Origin: an uncultured Ezakiella sp.
GTDB taxonomy: Bacteria > Bacillota > Clostridia > Tissierellales > Peptoniphilaceae
Reading direction: 5' to 3'
Length of the DNA: 64,000 nt
NCBI RefSeq assembly: GCF_943913045.1
Contig: NZ_CALTVH010000002.1
Coordinates: forward strand, 62,001 to 126,000
Position numbers and translations under genes: made by a program. Below are positions 1-9,112 of this stretch, one piece after another. The notes under the pieces were generated by a model. That model saw only the letters and a program-made list of their open reading frames with translations. It was not told the DNA's origin and made no database searches. The first letter of the stretch is position 1, and every line of letters begins with the position of its first letter.

Positions 1-946
1 GGTCATCGCTAACAGTAAACATTGGTGGTTGTTGCTCAAGGTCAATCTTCATAGCGAATTGGTTTCTAGGTGCAAATGCATCTCCTACTGGAGGATAAAG
101 CATGTTTGGTGGTGCACCAGGAATTGTGTATAGTTCATGGTTTGAGTCTGTTTCAAGGTCAGGCATAGCTGACAATAGAGCCATTGTATATGGATGTCTT
201 GGCTTTTCAAAGATATCATATACAGTACCATATTCTACAACCTTACCTGCGTACATAACAGCAACCTTATCTGCTAAGTTAGCAACAACGCCAAGGTCGT
301 GAGTAATAAAGATTACACCGATATTTCTTTCTTTTTGTATCTCTTGAATTAGTTCAAGAATTTTAGCTTGAACAGTAACGTCAAGAGCTGTTGTTGGTTC
401 GTCACAAATTAGAAGTTCAGGGTCACAAGCAAGAGCTGTTGCGATAACAATTCTTTGTCTCATACCACCTGAGAATTGGAATGGGAATTGTGTATATCTA
501 ACTTCTGGGTTTGAAATACCAACTGCGTCCAATAATTTAATAGCTTTTTGTTTTGCTTCTTCTTTAGATGTGCCATGCTTAATTCTAGCTGCTTCGGTAA
601 TTTGTTTACCTATTCTCATAACAGGGTCAAGAGATGATAATGGGTCTTGGAAGATCATAGCGATTTCGTCACCACGGATTTCACTCATTTCTTTTTCTGT
701 AATCTTTAATAGGTCTTTACCCTTATATAAGATTTCCCCGCTTTCAACGTTAGCGTTTTTAGCAAGTATTCTCATTATGGCTCTAGCAGTAACACTCTTA
801 CCACTTCCACTTTCACCAACGATTGCAAGAGTTTCACCGTTATCAACATCAAAGTTAACTCCTCTTACAGCGTGAACTTTTCCTGAATAGGTATTAAATG
901 TTACATATAGATTTTTTACATCAAGTAATTTTGTTTTATCTGTCAT
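1..946 (-). CDS. oppD: Oligopeptide ABC transporter ATP-binding protein OppD (3' end outside window)
   Basis: This is one of the two ATPases expected to power oligopeptide uptake through OppB/OppC. From the ATG at 946, preceded by GGAGGA at 951-956, 315 residues are visible before the window ends. Walker A GESGSGKS lies at about 44-51, the signature FSGGMRQR at 158-165, Walker B LLICDEP at 178-184 and the switch histidine near 216. The start of the C-terminal oligopeptide/dipeptide extension, with its typical GAPPNM stretch, is present. The gene follows oppC by about 10 bases in the oppA-B-C-D order. The remaining C-terminus and any oppF lie outside the window. Confidence 0.95.
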   Translation of the reverse strand, partial: MTDKTKLLDVKNLYVTFNTYSGKVHAVRGVNFDVDNGETLAIVGESGSGKSVTARAIMRILAKNANVESGEILYKGKDLLKITEKEMSEIRGDEIAMIFQDPLSSLDPVMRIGKQITEAARIKHGTSKEEAKQKAIKLLDAVGISNPEVRYTQFPFQFSGGMRQRIVIATALACDPELLICDEPTTALDVTVQAKILELIQEIQKERNIGVIFITHDLGVVANLADKVAVMYAGKVVEYGTVYDIFEKPRHPYTMALLSAMPDLETDSNHELYTIPGAPPNMLYPPVGDAFAPRNQFAMKIDLEQQPPMFTVSDD

Positions 947-955
947 TTCATCCTC

Positions 956-2119
956 CTATTCAATACCACGTAGTGTTGGGTCAAATGCGTCTCTTAAACC
1001 GTTACCCATCAAGTTAAATGCAATCATCATTACAGAGATAACAATTGAAGGGAAAACAGTTAAGTGTGGGTGTTCGAGTAGAACTTTTTGACCATCTGCT
1101 AACAATACACCGATTGAAGATTCTGGAGCTTGGATACCTAAACCAATATAAGCTAGGAATGATTCACTAAAGATAGCTCCTGGAATTTCTAGTGCAGCCA
1201 TTGTGATAATGATACCAATAGCGTTTGGTAGAATGTGTCTAAAAATAAGTGTTCTATCACTTGCACCAAGAGTTCTGGATGCAAGTACGTATTCCATTTC
1301 CTTGTATTTTAAGAATTGTGCACGAATCATACGGCTCATGCCAATCCAACCTGTCATACACATAGCAAGAGCTAGTGGAACAATACCAGGTCCATAGTAG
1401 AATACGAAGAGGATAACAATAACTAGATATGGTACACCACCAAGTATTTCAATAATACGTTGCATGATAAGGTCTGTCCATCCGCCATAGTAACCGGAAA
1501 CAGCACCGTATACAATACCTACAAAAATATTTACAGCCATAGCGATAAGAGAGATTAAGAATGAAACTCTAAGACCTCTCCATAGCCTTGTCCATAGGTC
1601 ACGTCCTAAATAGTCAGAGCCGAACCAGTGATAAACTGAAGTTGGCTTTGGTTCTAGATTAGGATTTTCAATTTCAACTTGTTTATATTGGTCATACTTA
1701 ATAGTAGCCATTGGAACACCCATGATCTCACGAGTGCTAATAGTTTTAAGGTATGAATCCGCATATTTTTCTTCGATAGAAGTTTCTCTAACTTCTTTCT
1801 TTTTAACACCAGAGAAGAAGTCAGAATTTGCCCAAGAAATCCTTGGAGTCATATTGGTCATCTTAACATTTTGTTCGTCGTATGTGAACTTACCAATTGA
1901 TGGACCAATGATAGCCATAACAGCTAAAATTGCAATTATAACAAAACTTACAAGAGCAGCCTTGTTCTTTCTAAAACGAATCATAGCGTCCTTGAAGAAA
2001 CCAATAGCTTCACCCTTTATAGCTTCGTCATGAATTTTTTCATCAAAGTGAACATATTCAAATTTTTCTTTTGGAATATCTAAACTTGGATCAAGATTTA
2101 CTTTTTTGATATCAGCCAT
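956..2119 (-). CDS. oppC: Oligopeptide ABC transporter permease OppC
   Basis: This is a membrane subunit of the oligopeptide importer, pairing with OppB to form the translocation channel. The 387-residue protein has a cytoplasmic N-terminus, a first membrane helix at about residues 55-75, and a long charged extracytoplasmic stretch up to about residue 165. The binding-protein-dependent permease domain follows, with several helices and an EAA loop (ASRTLGASDRTLIFRHILPN). The long segment between helix 1 and the core makes it larger than E. coli OppC (about 300 residues). Its start overlaps the oppB stop by one base (TAATG), which implies translational coupling. Confidence 0.94.
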   Translation of the reverse strand: MADIKKVNLDPSLDIPKEKFEYVHFDEKIHDEAIKGEAIGFFKDAMIRFRKNKAALVSFVIIAILAVMAIIGPSIGKFTYDEQNVKMTNMTPRISWANSDFFSGVKKKEVRETSIEEKYADSYLKTISTREIMGVPMATIKYDQYKQVEIENPNLEPKPTSVYHWFGSDYLGRDLWTRLWRGLRVSFLISLIAMAVNIFVGIVYGAVSGYYGGWTDLIMQRIIEILGGVPYLVIVILFVFYYGPGIVPLALAMCMTGWIGMSRMIRAQFLKYKEMEYVLASRTLGASDRTLIFRHILPNAIGIIITMAALEIPGAIFSESFLAYIGLGIQAPESSIGVLLADGQKVLLEHPHLTVFPSIVISVMMIAFNLMGNGLRDAFDPTLRGIE

Positions 2120-3066
2120 TAATCTCTACCTCCTAGTCTAATTCTTGGGTCAATAATACCGTAGCTCAAGTCAACGATTAAAATTGTAATCAAGCTTAGT
2201 AATGAGAACCAGAACAATACTCCGATTGCAAGTGGGAAGTCGTGAGCGTTAATAGCGTCAACCATAACATTACCCATACCTGGAATTGAGAAAATCTTTT
2301 CAATAACAAGTGATCCACCCATGATTTGGATAAACATTGGGATAATGATATTTGCAAGTGGAATAAATGAGTTCCTTAAAGCGTGTCTTGTTGTGGCTTG
2401 TACTTGGCTTAAACCTTTTGATTTTGCAAGTAACATGTATTCTGAGTTTAAAGCCTCAGTGAGCTCGGCTCTTGTATAACGTGCAACACCAGCGATTGAA
2501 CCGAATGATAGTGCCAAAATTGGTAGAATCATTGAGTGGAATTTAGTCCATGTTAGGTTCTTTTCAGGTGTCGTAATTATAGGGAACCATCCAAGTTTAA
2601 ATGCTAAGAAATATTGCATAAGTGTAGCGAATATAAAACTTGGAACCGAAATAAATAATATTATGAAAAATGAAATAACTTGGTCAGCAAGTTTGTTTTT
2701 TCGTATAGCTGCCCATATACCCAATAACATAGCTATAGGCATTGTAAAAATAAGTGAAAAAATATTAAGTTGCATTGAAACCGGAATCTTGGTTGCAAGA
2801 ACTTCATTTACGGGAACTTTTGGATTAATAACTAGTGAAATTCCAAAGTCACCTCTAACAAAATCTTTTAAAAAATATCCATATTGTACCATCAAAGGTT
2901 CATTCAAGTGATATTTATCTTCCATGGCTCTCTTAACTTCTGCCGGCAATTTATTATCTTGAATAAAGCTTCCTGGCATAGAGTGCATAACGAAAAAACT
3001 TAGTGATATGATGAAAAACAAGGTTATCGCCATAAGTACTAGTCTTCTTGCGGTATATCTGATCAC
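2119..3066 (-). CDS. oppB: Oligopeptide ABC transporter permease OppB
   Basis: This is the first permease of the oligopeptide importer, with 315 residues, usual for OppB. An N-terminal helix (residues about 9-29) starts with the family pattern RRLVLMAITLFFI. A periplasmic-type loop and about five more helices follow, with an EAA-type loop (AKSKGLSQVQATTRHALRNS) that contacts the ATPases. It lies 85 bases downstream of oppA and overlaps oppC by one base. The strong GGAGA-type site in the oppA-oppB gap supports the ATG at 3066. Confidence 0.94.
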   Translation of the reverse strand: MIRYTARRLVLMAITLFFIISLSFFVMHSMPGSFIQDNKLPAEVKRAMEDKYHLNEPLMVQYGYFLKDFVRGDFGISLVINPKVPVNEVLATKIPVSMQLNIFSLIFTMPIAMLLGIWAAIRKNKLADQVISFFIILFISVPSFIFATLMQYFLAFKLGWFPIITTPEKNLTWTKFHSMILPILALSFGSIAGVARYTRAELTEALNSEYMLLAKSKGLSQVQATTRHALRNSFIPLANIIIPMFIQIMGGSLVIEKIFSIPGMGNVMVDAINAHDFPLAIGVLFWFSLLSLITILIVDLSYGIIDPRIRLGGRD

Positions 3067-3151
3067 GCTCTTCTCTCCTTTCTTGTATATATTTGAAGAA
3101 AGGGGAAGAGCTCCCCTTTCTTAATCAAATATAATAATTTTTAACTATATA

Positions 3152-5155
3152 TTAGTTAACTGGTAGTGGATCAAGTGGTGCTTGGAATGTAGCAAATCCA
3201 ACGCCTGGGATCCATTGTCTGGTTAATAGGTGAATTCTGTCTGAATATAGAACAGCACTTCTTCCTTGGTAAATTGGAATTACTGGGAGTGCATCTAATA
3301 GCATTTTTTCCATTTCAGCTAGAGCTTCGATTCTCTTTTGAGTATCAAAGATTAAGTCGCCTTTAACTGTTCTTCTGTATAGTTCGTCAAATTCGTCTGA
3401 GTAGAATTGGTCTGTCTTGATACCGAAGTCTTTTGTATAAACTTCCATTGAGCTCCATGGGTTAAAGAGTCCGCCTGACCATCCGCCAAATCCTAGGTCA
3501 TAGTCACCTTGTTCCATCTTGTCGTAAACGTTGTTCCAAGGAACTGCACGTAGTTGGATGTCAAGTCTGTCTGGTCCGAATAATGATTCATATTCTTTTT
3601 CTAGGAATTCAGCCATCTTCTTCATGTTGTCTGAGTTTTCGAAGTACATCATTTCAGCAACCATTTGTTTGTTGCCAAATGCTTCGTATGCTTTGTCAAA
3701 GTATTCAACAGCCTTTTCTGGGTCGTATCCATAGTTAGGAGCTTCAATAGCCTTAGCTTCTGGAGTATCTCTGTAGAGTTCACCCTTTAGAGCATCAGCA
3801 GTCTTAATTGTAGCAACGATTGTTGAGCTTGGGATACCGATCTTGTAAATGTCATTAACGATTGATTCACGATTCATACCGTAGAACATAGCTCTTCTGA
3901 AGTTAATGTCTGTTAAGAATTCTTTGCCTGGTTTGTCAGATGTCATGTTGATGTTCATCATCCAAACTGTTTCTCTTTCGTTAAATACTAGACGTGGGTC
4001 TTCTTCGTATTTGGTGTAGTTGTCACCTGATAGAACAGCTGAGTCTGTTTCACCATTTTCAAATAATTGAAGGTTTGTATTTTGATCTTCAACAACTCTT
4101 GATTCGATAACATCTGCTGTCCAGTATTCTGGAAGTGGATATTTATCATTTCTGTGGTATTCGTAGTATTGGTCTCTTGTCCATTCTGTCATAACATAAG
4201 GACCAGTAAAGTCAAGCATTTCAAGGCTTGTACCATAAGTTGTTTCTGTTCTATCTTCGTTCATACCTTTTTCGTAGAGTTCTTCTCTAACTGGTGATTT
4301 AGGTCCGTTTGTAAAGCTTAGCCAGAAGTCAACTTCTGGAATAGCAAATGCTAGGTCAACTTCGATTGTGAGTGGGTCTGGGAACTTAAGTCCAACTTCT
4401 TCCCATTCAGCTCCACCTTCAGCTAAATCTTCTTCGTTAACTTCAACATAGTTTGCTTGAAGTTTGTCGTTTCTTTCGTCGTATTCAGCTTGTTTTTTAT
4501 CTTTTTCTTCACCGTCTGCCATAGCATCGATTTCTTTTTGAAGTTCTTCTAGAGCAGCTTCTTCTTCTTTTTGTTTTTGAAGCTTAATGTTGTCTTCTGC
4601 AGTACCCATCCAGTATTTCTTAGCGTTAACTACTTCTGTATCTCCGAAGAAGCTGTCAGCACCTCTGTGGTTCTTTAGCTTTGGATCAAGTAGCATCTTC
4701 CATGAATATTCAAATGTGCTTGAATCGATAGGTGTTCCGTCTGGCCATTGTAGATTGTCTCTTAGTTTGAATGTCCAGTGTAGACCATCTTCTGAGTGAG
4801 TTGGCATTTCTGCTGCTAGTTCTGGAACGAATTTAAATGTGTCGTTTTCTTCATCATAGTAAACGCCAATAAGTCCAGCTAGTGTAAAGAAGAAAATGTC
4901 TGATTCAGCTGATGTTTGGTAAACGTGTTGGTTTAGAGTAGCGATCTTTGATCCTGAAACTCTTCTAACAAGTTCAACTGATTTATCAGCTGGTTCGCTT
5001 TCGTCTTTTTTGTCATCTGTCTTTTCATCTGTCTTTGATGTGTCTTCTGTGGCAGGCTTTGTTTCTTCTGCTGGCGCATCTTTTTTGCCGCAAGCTACCA
5101 TGAATGACATAACCATCATTGCTGCTATTAGGATAGCTAATAGTCTTTTGTTCAT
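3152..5155 (-). CDS. oppA: Oligopeptide-binding lipoprotein OppA
   Basis: This extracellular solute-binding lipoprotein captures peptides for OppBCDF. A signal peptide ends in a lipobox (MSFMVAC) with lipidated Cys22, followed by an acidic, Thr/Lys-rich linker to about residue 58 and a family 5 binding domain. At 667 residues it is longer than usual OppA (about 540). Part of the excess is a highly charged, coiled-coil-like insertion at about residues 187-250, rich in Glu, Lys and Gln. The ATG at 5155 has AAAGGAGG five bases upstream. A good promoter lies at 5217-5245, so oppA begins the operon. Confidence 0.93.
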   Translation of the reverse strand: MNKRLLAILIAAMMVMSFMVACGKKDAPAEETKPATEDTSKTDEKTDDKKDESEPADKSVELVRRVSGSKIATLNQHVYQTSAESDIFFFTLAGLIGVYYDEENDTFKFVPELAAEMPTHSEDGLHWTFKLRDNLQWPDGTPIDSSTFEYSWKMLLDPKLKNHRGADSFFGDTEVVNAKKYWMGTAEDNIKLQKQKEEEAALEELQKEIDAMADGEEKDKKQAEYDERNDKLQANYVEVNEEDLAEGGAEWEEVGLKFPDPLTIEVDLAFAIPEVDFWLSFTNGPKSPVREELYEKGMNEDRTETTYGTSLEMLDFTGPYVMTEWTRDQYYEYHRNDKYPLPEYWTADVIESRVVEDQNTNLQLFENGETDSAVLSGDNYTKYEEDPRLVFNERETVWMMNINMTSDKPGKEFLTDINFRRAMFYGMNRESIVNDIYKIGIPSSTIVATIKTADALKGELYRDTPEAKAIEAPNYGYDPEKAVEYFDKAYEAFGNKQMVAEMMYFENSDNMKKMAEFLEKEYESLFGPDRLDIQLRAVPWNNVYDKMEQGDYDLGFGGWSGGLFNPWSSMEVYTKDFGIKTDQFYSDEFDELYRRTVKGDLIFDTQKRIEALAEMEKMLLDALPVIPIYQGRSAVLYSDRIHLLTRQWIPGVGFATFQAPLDPLPVN

Positions 5156-5191
5156 AAAATCCTCCTTTGTTTTGTGGTTTTACCAATAATT

Positions 5192-5208
5192 CATATCTCT
5201 TAGATATG
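5192..5208 (-). promoter_or_regulatory. Inverted repeat in the oppA leader
   Basis: A perfect 7-bp inverted repeat (CATATCT/AGATATG, 3-base centre) lies between the predicted transcription start and the ribosome binding site of oppA. It could be an operator or an mRNA hairpin; no known regulator motif is recognised. Confidence 0.4.
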
Positions 5209-5216
5209 ATGTATAT

Positions 5217-5245
5217 ATAATAACACATTGTAATTATTTTGTAAA
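5217..5245 (-). promoter_or_regulatory. Promoter of the opp operon
   Basis: On the minus strand there is TTTACA (5240-5245), a 17-bp spacer and TATTAT (5217-5222), preceded by an extended -10 TGT. It sits about 60 bases upstream of the oppA start and downstream of the terminator at 5371-5402. A small palindrome (TACGA AAA TCGTA, 5256-5268) lies just upstream of the -35. Confidence 0.75.
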
Positions 5246-5370
5246 GGGTGTTTTGTACGAAAATCGTAAGTTTTTTACTATTTTGTTAACTTTTTCTTCT
5301 TAAAGCTTGTAATTTCAACTTTTCTACATATTGTATTTTTTTACTTATTTTTTATATTTTTCTACTATAT

Positions 5371-5402
5371 AAAAAACGAGCCGTTTTTTGTACGACTCGT
5401 TT
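5371..5402 (-). terminator. Rho-independent terminator of the GntR/ABC exporter operon
   Basis: A 10-bp stem (5374-5383 with 5393-5402, one G-U pair) has a 9-base loop and is followed on the minus strand by a run of T. It lies 15 bases after the stop of the last permease gene. Confidence 0.85.
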
Positions 5403-5416
5403 CACGTATTTCATAT

Positions 5417-6196
5417 CTAGATGTTAATCTTTTTGTCCAGTATATATGTTGTGCCTGTTACAAATAAGGCTCCACAAATAATGTCAAAGATTACTACCTT
5501 CCACATATTATAATCATAATAGACTCCAAAGACATTTACTACTGGCCCAAAGGGTCTGAGAATGTATGGGCTGGCTAAGAATGATCTTAAATAATTTACT
5601 GCTATTAATAATAAGATAAAAATCGGAATCCACAATAGACCTAGCTTTTTGTTATTAAAAGTTACCTTGCTTAAGGAAATTGCAAAGTAACAGACACTCA
5701 TTATAAAGGTTGCTTCAACTCCGGTTATAAAAATGTTTCTAATAATATCTGAAAAGCCCGAGAAAGTTTCCCTCATTACTTCTGCGGCTTGCCCTGAATC
5801 AAAGATTAAATAAGAGAATGCTAAATTGTAATAAAATCCTACAAGCATCGACAGCATACTCCATATAAAGACGATAAAGAGTTTGCTTAAAATCATCTTG
5901 TACATGCTTTGAGGAACTGAGAAGGTCAAGTATCCCCTGTCCTCATTTAACTCGTTTGAAAACATCCTTACGCTGTAAATAATAAAGCCTATTACTACTG
6001 ATACTATAACGAGGGCGCTGGCAATTACTATTATTCCCTGTAGTGCAACAGGCATATCTAGGCCAGAAGCCTTAAGTTCATTGCTTTGTTGGAAGAAAAA
6101 TATTTGAATAAATGTCGATCCTATTATGCCCCCTAAGATAAAGCCCAAGAGGGTTTTATAACTGCCCTTAAAATCGTATTTTAAAAATTTAACCAT
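5417..6196 (-). CDS. ABC-2 type exporter permease
   Basis: This 259-residue integral membrane protein has about six hydrophobic segments (near 15-35, 50-75, 100-125, 150-170, 180-200 and 230-255), the profile of an ABC-2 type permease subunit. Its start overlaps the stop of the ATPase gene 6196-6900 by one base, so the two form one exporter. The family resembles the YtrC/YtrD and bacitracin-resistance type membrane proteins, but the substrate cannot be read from sequence. It is last in the operon and is followed by a terminator. Confidence 0.8.
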   Translation of the reverse strand: MVKFLKYDFKGSYKTLLGFILGGIIGSTFIQIFFFQQSNELKASGLDMPVALQGIIVIASALVIVSVVIGFIIYSVRMFSNELNEDRGYLTFSVPQSMYKMILSKLFIVFIWSMLSMLVGFYYNLAFSYLIFDSGQAAEVMRETFSGFSDIIRNIFITGVEATFIMSVCYFAISLSKVTFNNKKLGLLWIPIFILLLIAVNYLRSFLASPYILRPFGPVVNVFGVYYDYNMWKVVIFDIICGALFVTGTTYILDKKINI

Positions 6197-6900
6197 TATA
6201 TTTGCCCCCTATAAATTTCCTTGAATGTCTCTTCTATGCTCATGCCTCTTTCATTTCTAATATCCTCGGCATTGCCTGATAAAATTGTGGCTCCATCACT
6301 TAGGAATACACACCTATCAAAAATATTTTCTATATCTCTGACGAGTTGAGTTGTGATGATAATTGTCTTTTTATCGTATGCCCTATCTATAATGGAATCC
6401 AATATCATGTCTCTGGCAAGTGGGTCAACGCCCCCAATGGGTTCGTCAAGCACATATAGCTTGGCTTCGCGGGAGAAGCAAAGGGCTACATTTAATTTTT
6501 CTTGCATACCCTTGGATAGGCTTGATATCTTTTGATTTATATCCAGATTCATTACCTCCATCATCTTTACAAAGCTTTGCTCGTTAAAATCTGGAAAGAA
6601 ATCCCTATAAAAATCTTTAGCATCACTTATCTTCATCCACTTGTATAGGAAGTTTCTGTCTGGCAAATATGAAACCATGCCCTTAGTTTTAATGCCTGGC
6701 TCTTCGCCGCAAATTGTAATTTCTCCTGAAGTTTTCTTGTGCATACCTGCAATAATCTTTAAGAAAGTGGTTTTGCCGCTACCATTTGGCCCAAGAACTC
6801 CAAGGACTTCACCCTTTTGTAATCCCAATGTCAAATTGTCCAAGGCGGTCTTAGATCCATATTTTTTTGTAAGATTAGTAGTTCTTAGAATTGTCGTCAT
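6196..6900 (-). CDS. ABC exporter ATP-binding protein (YtrB/BcrA type)
   Basis: This is a 234-residue single-domain ABC ATPase. Walker A GPNGSGKT lies at about 37-44, a signature of the form SLSKGMQEK at 127-135 and Walker B LYVLDEP at 148-154. Its start lies inside the end of the GntR gene (26-base overlap), a tight coupling typical of ytrAB-like operons. It should energise the permease encoded by 5417-6196, exporting a peptide, antibiotic or lipid-linked compound; the substrate is unknown. Confidence 0.88.
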   Translation of the reverse strand: MTTILRTTNLTKKYGSKTALDNLTLGLQKGEVLGVLGPNGSGKTTFLKIIAGMHKKTSGEITICGEEPGIKTKGMVSYLPDRNFLYKWMKISDAKDFYRDFFPDFNEQSFVKMMEVMNLDINQKISSLSKGMQEKLNVALCFSREAKLYVLDEPIGGVDPLARDMILDSIIDRAYDKKTIIITTQLVRDIENIFDRCVFLSDGATILSGNAEDIRNERGMSIEETFKEIYRGQI

Positions 6901-7249
6901 CTGTCTTCTCCTTAACTAATTCAATCAACCTTTGCTTGCTTATGCCAAGCATTTCAAACTCTCTTATAATATCTGAAACCCTAGACCCTATATACTTATC
7001 CACAGTTTCATCTATCATTTCTTTATCTTCTACTATATATGTCCCCATGCCCCGCCTGGTCTCCAGGATTCCTTGGGCTTCAAGGTCTGTAAGCGACTTG
7101 CTTACCGTGTTGGCATTTATTTTAAAGTCTTTTGCCAAATCTTTGATCGAAGGAATCTTGTCTCCGGGCTCATAATCGCCAAGGATTATTTTTTTTATTA
7201 TGGCGTCTTGGACTTGAACATAGATAGGAATTCTATCTGTAAAATCCAT
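6875..7249 (-). CDS. GntR-family transcriptional regulator, YtrA subfamily
   Basis: This short 124-residue regulator has an N-terminal winged helix-turn-helix (residues about 8-78; IPIYVQVQDAI opening, then PSIKDLAKDFKINANTVSKS and the wing RRGMGTYIV). The C-terminal tail is only about 45 residues, as in the YtrA subfamily, which has no ligand-binding domain. It sits between two ABC exporter modules. The operon promoter carries a GTGtACTA-N6-TAGTtCAC palindrome over its -10 (8916-8937), the likely autoregulatory site. Start ATG at 7249. Confidence 0.9.
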   Translation of the reverse strand: MDFTDRIPIYVQVQDAIIKKIILGDYEPGDKIPSIKDLAKDFKINANTVSKSLTDLEAQGILETRRGMGTYIVEDKEMIDETVDKYIGSRVSDIIREFEMLGISKQRLIELVKEKTDDDNSKNY

Positions 7250-8001
7250 TAATATCTCTTCCTTTTTTTGCTAATTAAACTTATTGCATTAAAGACTATA
7301 AAGTTTAATACTATCATCAGAGTAAAATATTTCCAATCCATTTCAAAGTTATCATGTTCAATATATGATGCAAGATTTGAGAAATTATACATAGGGTTTA
7401 GCTTGAAAACATGCTTGCAAAGCTTACCCAAAAATGTATCGTACTCCATAAAGACAGACATTATTTGTGGTATCAATAGGTAAAGCAAGAAGGATAGCAT
7501 ACTTGCAACACCTGATTTACCAGATACATTGTAAATCATATAGGTCCCACAATTCATAGCGAAAACTGCAAGGGTTATACAAAATACAGCTATTAGCATT
7601 TCATTGAAATCCATGTTGGGATTTACTGGGTCGACTTTAAATAATAATGATGATAAGTAAACCAGGATTGTTAGGCCTACAGCCTTAACTATTGTAGATA
7701 GAGTTGCTACAGCTAGATCTCCAAATATTATATTTGATCTATTGTAACCCTTTTGAACATAATTTTTTTCTTCAAAATCTTTTTTAAAGCTTGCTCCCAT
7801 AATTAATATAGATATAAAGACAGCCATTTGACTTAGCATTTGTGCTATACCAAAGTAAAAATTATCTCTATATGGAACATCGTCAAAAGACTTCATCGAA
7901 ATGACTGTCAAACCTATAGCTAGGACTCCCAGGACCCACATAATCCAATTATTTGAAGTTTTTCTGGTCCTATAGACCTCTGCTTTTATATAATCAAACA
8001 T
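7249..8001 (-). CDS. ABC-2 type exporter permease
   Basis: This 250-residue membrane protein has about six hydrophobic segments (near 18-38, 50-70, 100-122, 130-155, 165-185 and 225-243). It is encoded immediately after the ATPase 8001-8888, with a one-base stop/start overlap (TAATG), so it is that ATPase's partner. It resembles the permease half of two-gene bacitracin or lantibiotic-type ABC exporters. The residue composition gives no further hint of substrate. Confidence 0.78.
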   Translation of the reverse strand: MFDYIKAEVYRTRKTSNNWIMWVLGVLAIGLTVISMKSFDDVPYRDNFYFGIAQMLSQMAVFISILIMGASFKKDFEEKNYVQKGYNRSNIIFGDLAVATLSTIVKAVGLTILVYLSSLLFKVDPVNPNMDFNEMLIAVFCITLAVFAMNCGTYMIYNVSGKSGVASMLSFLLYLLIPQIMSVFMEYDTFLGKLCKHVFKLNPMYNFSNLASYIEHDNFEMDWKYFTLMIVLNFIVFNAISLISKKRKRY

Positions 8002-8888
8002 TATTTTTCCTCCAATCTTTCCAAATAATATTCTTCGAGAGATTCTTTCTTGCGGGCAAACTCGATGATTTCAATTTCATTTTCAGTCATGAGTTTTAAA
8101 AGCCTAGAAGTTTTTATATCACCTTCTATAATAAGGCCTTTATCCTCTTTAAAAGAAATATTTTCTTTTGTCAGAATTTCTTTGGCCTTGTCATTATTAT
8201 CTGTTGAAAGGCTTGTGACATATTTTGTAATTTGATTTTTTGTTGAGTGATTTTCTATAACGTCAATTACTTGGCCTTTTTCAATAATAGCTATATTATC
8301 ACAGAGATTTTCAACTTCGCTCAAGATATGAGAGCTAATGATAATAGTCTTGCCTTGGTCATAGACCAGGCTCTTAAATAAGTTTCTCATCTCTACAATG
8401 CCCTCTGGGTCTATACCGTTTATTGGCTCATCCAAAACTAGCAAATCTGGATTGCCAATCAGGGCTAAGGCAATACCCAAGCGTTGCTTCATACCAAGTG
8501 AATAATTTTTATATTTTTTATCCTTGGCTTCGGATAATTTTAAAAGTTGCAAGAGTCTCAAAACTTCGGCTGAATCGTTAATGCCAAAGGCCTTAGAAAA
8601 ATACATAAGATTTTGATAACCCGTTAAGTTTTTAAAAAATCCAGGTTCTTCTATTAAAGCTCCTGTCCTTCTCCTCCCCTCAGCAAGATTATCAGTCTCA
8701 AACATTTTAATCTTTCCGCTTGATCCTGGCAGTAATCCCAGCAAGCATTTCATAAGAGTTGTCTTGCCAGCTCCGTTCTTCCCTACTAAACCATAAATTT
8801 GATTGCTCTTAACATCAATCGATACATCTTTGATTGCATAAAATTCTTTAAATTTCATAGTTAGATTTTTTGTATTAATTATATCCAT
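8001..8888 (-). CDS. ABC exporter ATP-binding protein (BcrA/EcsA type)
   Basis: This is the first gene of the GntR-controlled operon and encodes a 295-residue ABC ATPase. Walker A GKNGAGKT lies at about 36-43, signature YSLGMKQR at 129-136, Walker B LLVLDEP at 149-155 and a D-loop NGIDPEG follows. A C-terminal regulatory region of about 75 residues is typical of antibiotic- and lantibiotic-immunity ATPases. A TTG codon sits directly before the ATG, but the GGAGG spacing (6 bases to the ATG, 3 to the TTG) favours ATG at 8888. Confidence 0.88.
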   Translation of the reverse strand: MDIINTKNLTMKFKEFYAIKDVSIDVKSNQIYGLVGKNGAGKTTLMKCLLGLLPGSSGKIKMFETDNLAEGRRRTGALIEEPGFFKNLTGYQNLMYFSKAFGINDSAEVLRLLQLLKLSEAKDKKYKNYSLGMKQRLGIALALIGNPDLLVLDEPINGIDPEGIVEMRNLFKSLVYDQGKTIIISSHILSEVENLCDNIAIIEKGQVIDVIENHSTKNQITKYVTSLSTDNNDKAKEILTKENISFKEDKGLIIEGDIKTSRLLKLMTENEIEIIEFARKKESLEEYYLERLEEK

Positions 8889-8915
8889 CAAGATCCTCCT
8901 TTCAAGTCATCTCTA

Positions 8916-8937
8916 GTGAACTAGTTGCATAGTACAC
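8916..8937 (-). promoter_or_regulatory. Probable GntR (YtrA-type) operator
   Basis: A 22-bp imperfect palindrome has 8-bp arms (one mismatch) around a 6-bp centre, with arms GTGTACTA and TAGTTCAC. It covers the -10 of the operon promoter (8929-8934), where bound repressor would block RNA polymerase. The encoded GntR protein at 6875-7249 is the obvious candidate ligand; this is inferred from position and symmetry. Confidence 0.6.
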
Positions 8938-8957
8938 CATATTTATATGTTTGTCAA
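8929..8957 (-). promoter_or_regulatory. Promoter of the GntR/ABC exporter operon
   Basis: Consensus TTGACA (8952-8957), a 17-bp spacer and TACTAT (8929-8934) lie on the minus strand. The GGAGG ribosome binding site of the first ATPase lies about 30 bases downstream. Upstream DNA to about 9110 is AT-rich without further recognisable elements. Confidence 0.8.
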
Positions 8958-9112
8958 TAGTTTTTCCATAAATTTATGTAAAATTTTTTTAAATTTTAAA
9001 AATAATTACGCTGCCTTTATTTCTTACATTTACAAAGTCAATCAAAATATCTCTTTCAAACTTGCAGGCTTCTCAATTTATATATGCCTTACAGATTTTC
9101 ATTGCAATTAAA

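Noticed and set aside
5025..5228. Short minus-strand ORF overlapping the start of oppA in another frame
   Set aside because: It lies mostly within the oppA coding region and promoter, has no family features, and would be out of frame with a well-supported lipoprotein signal.
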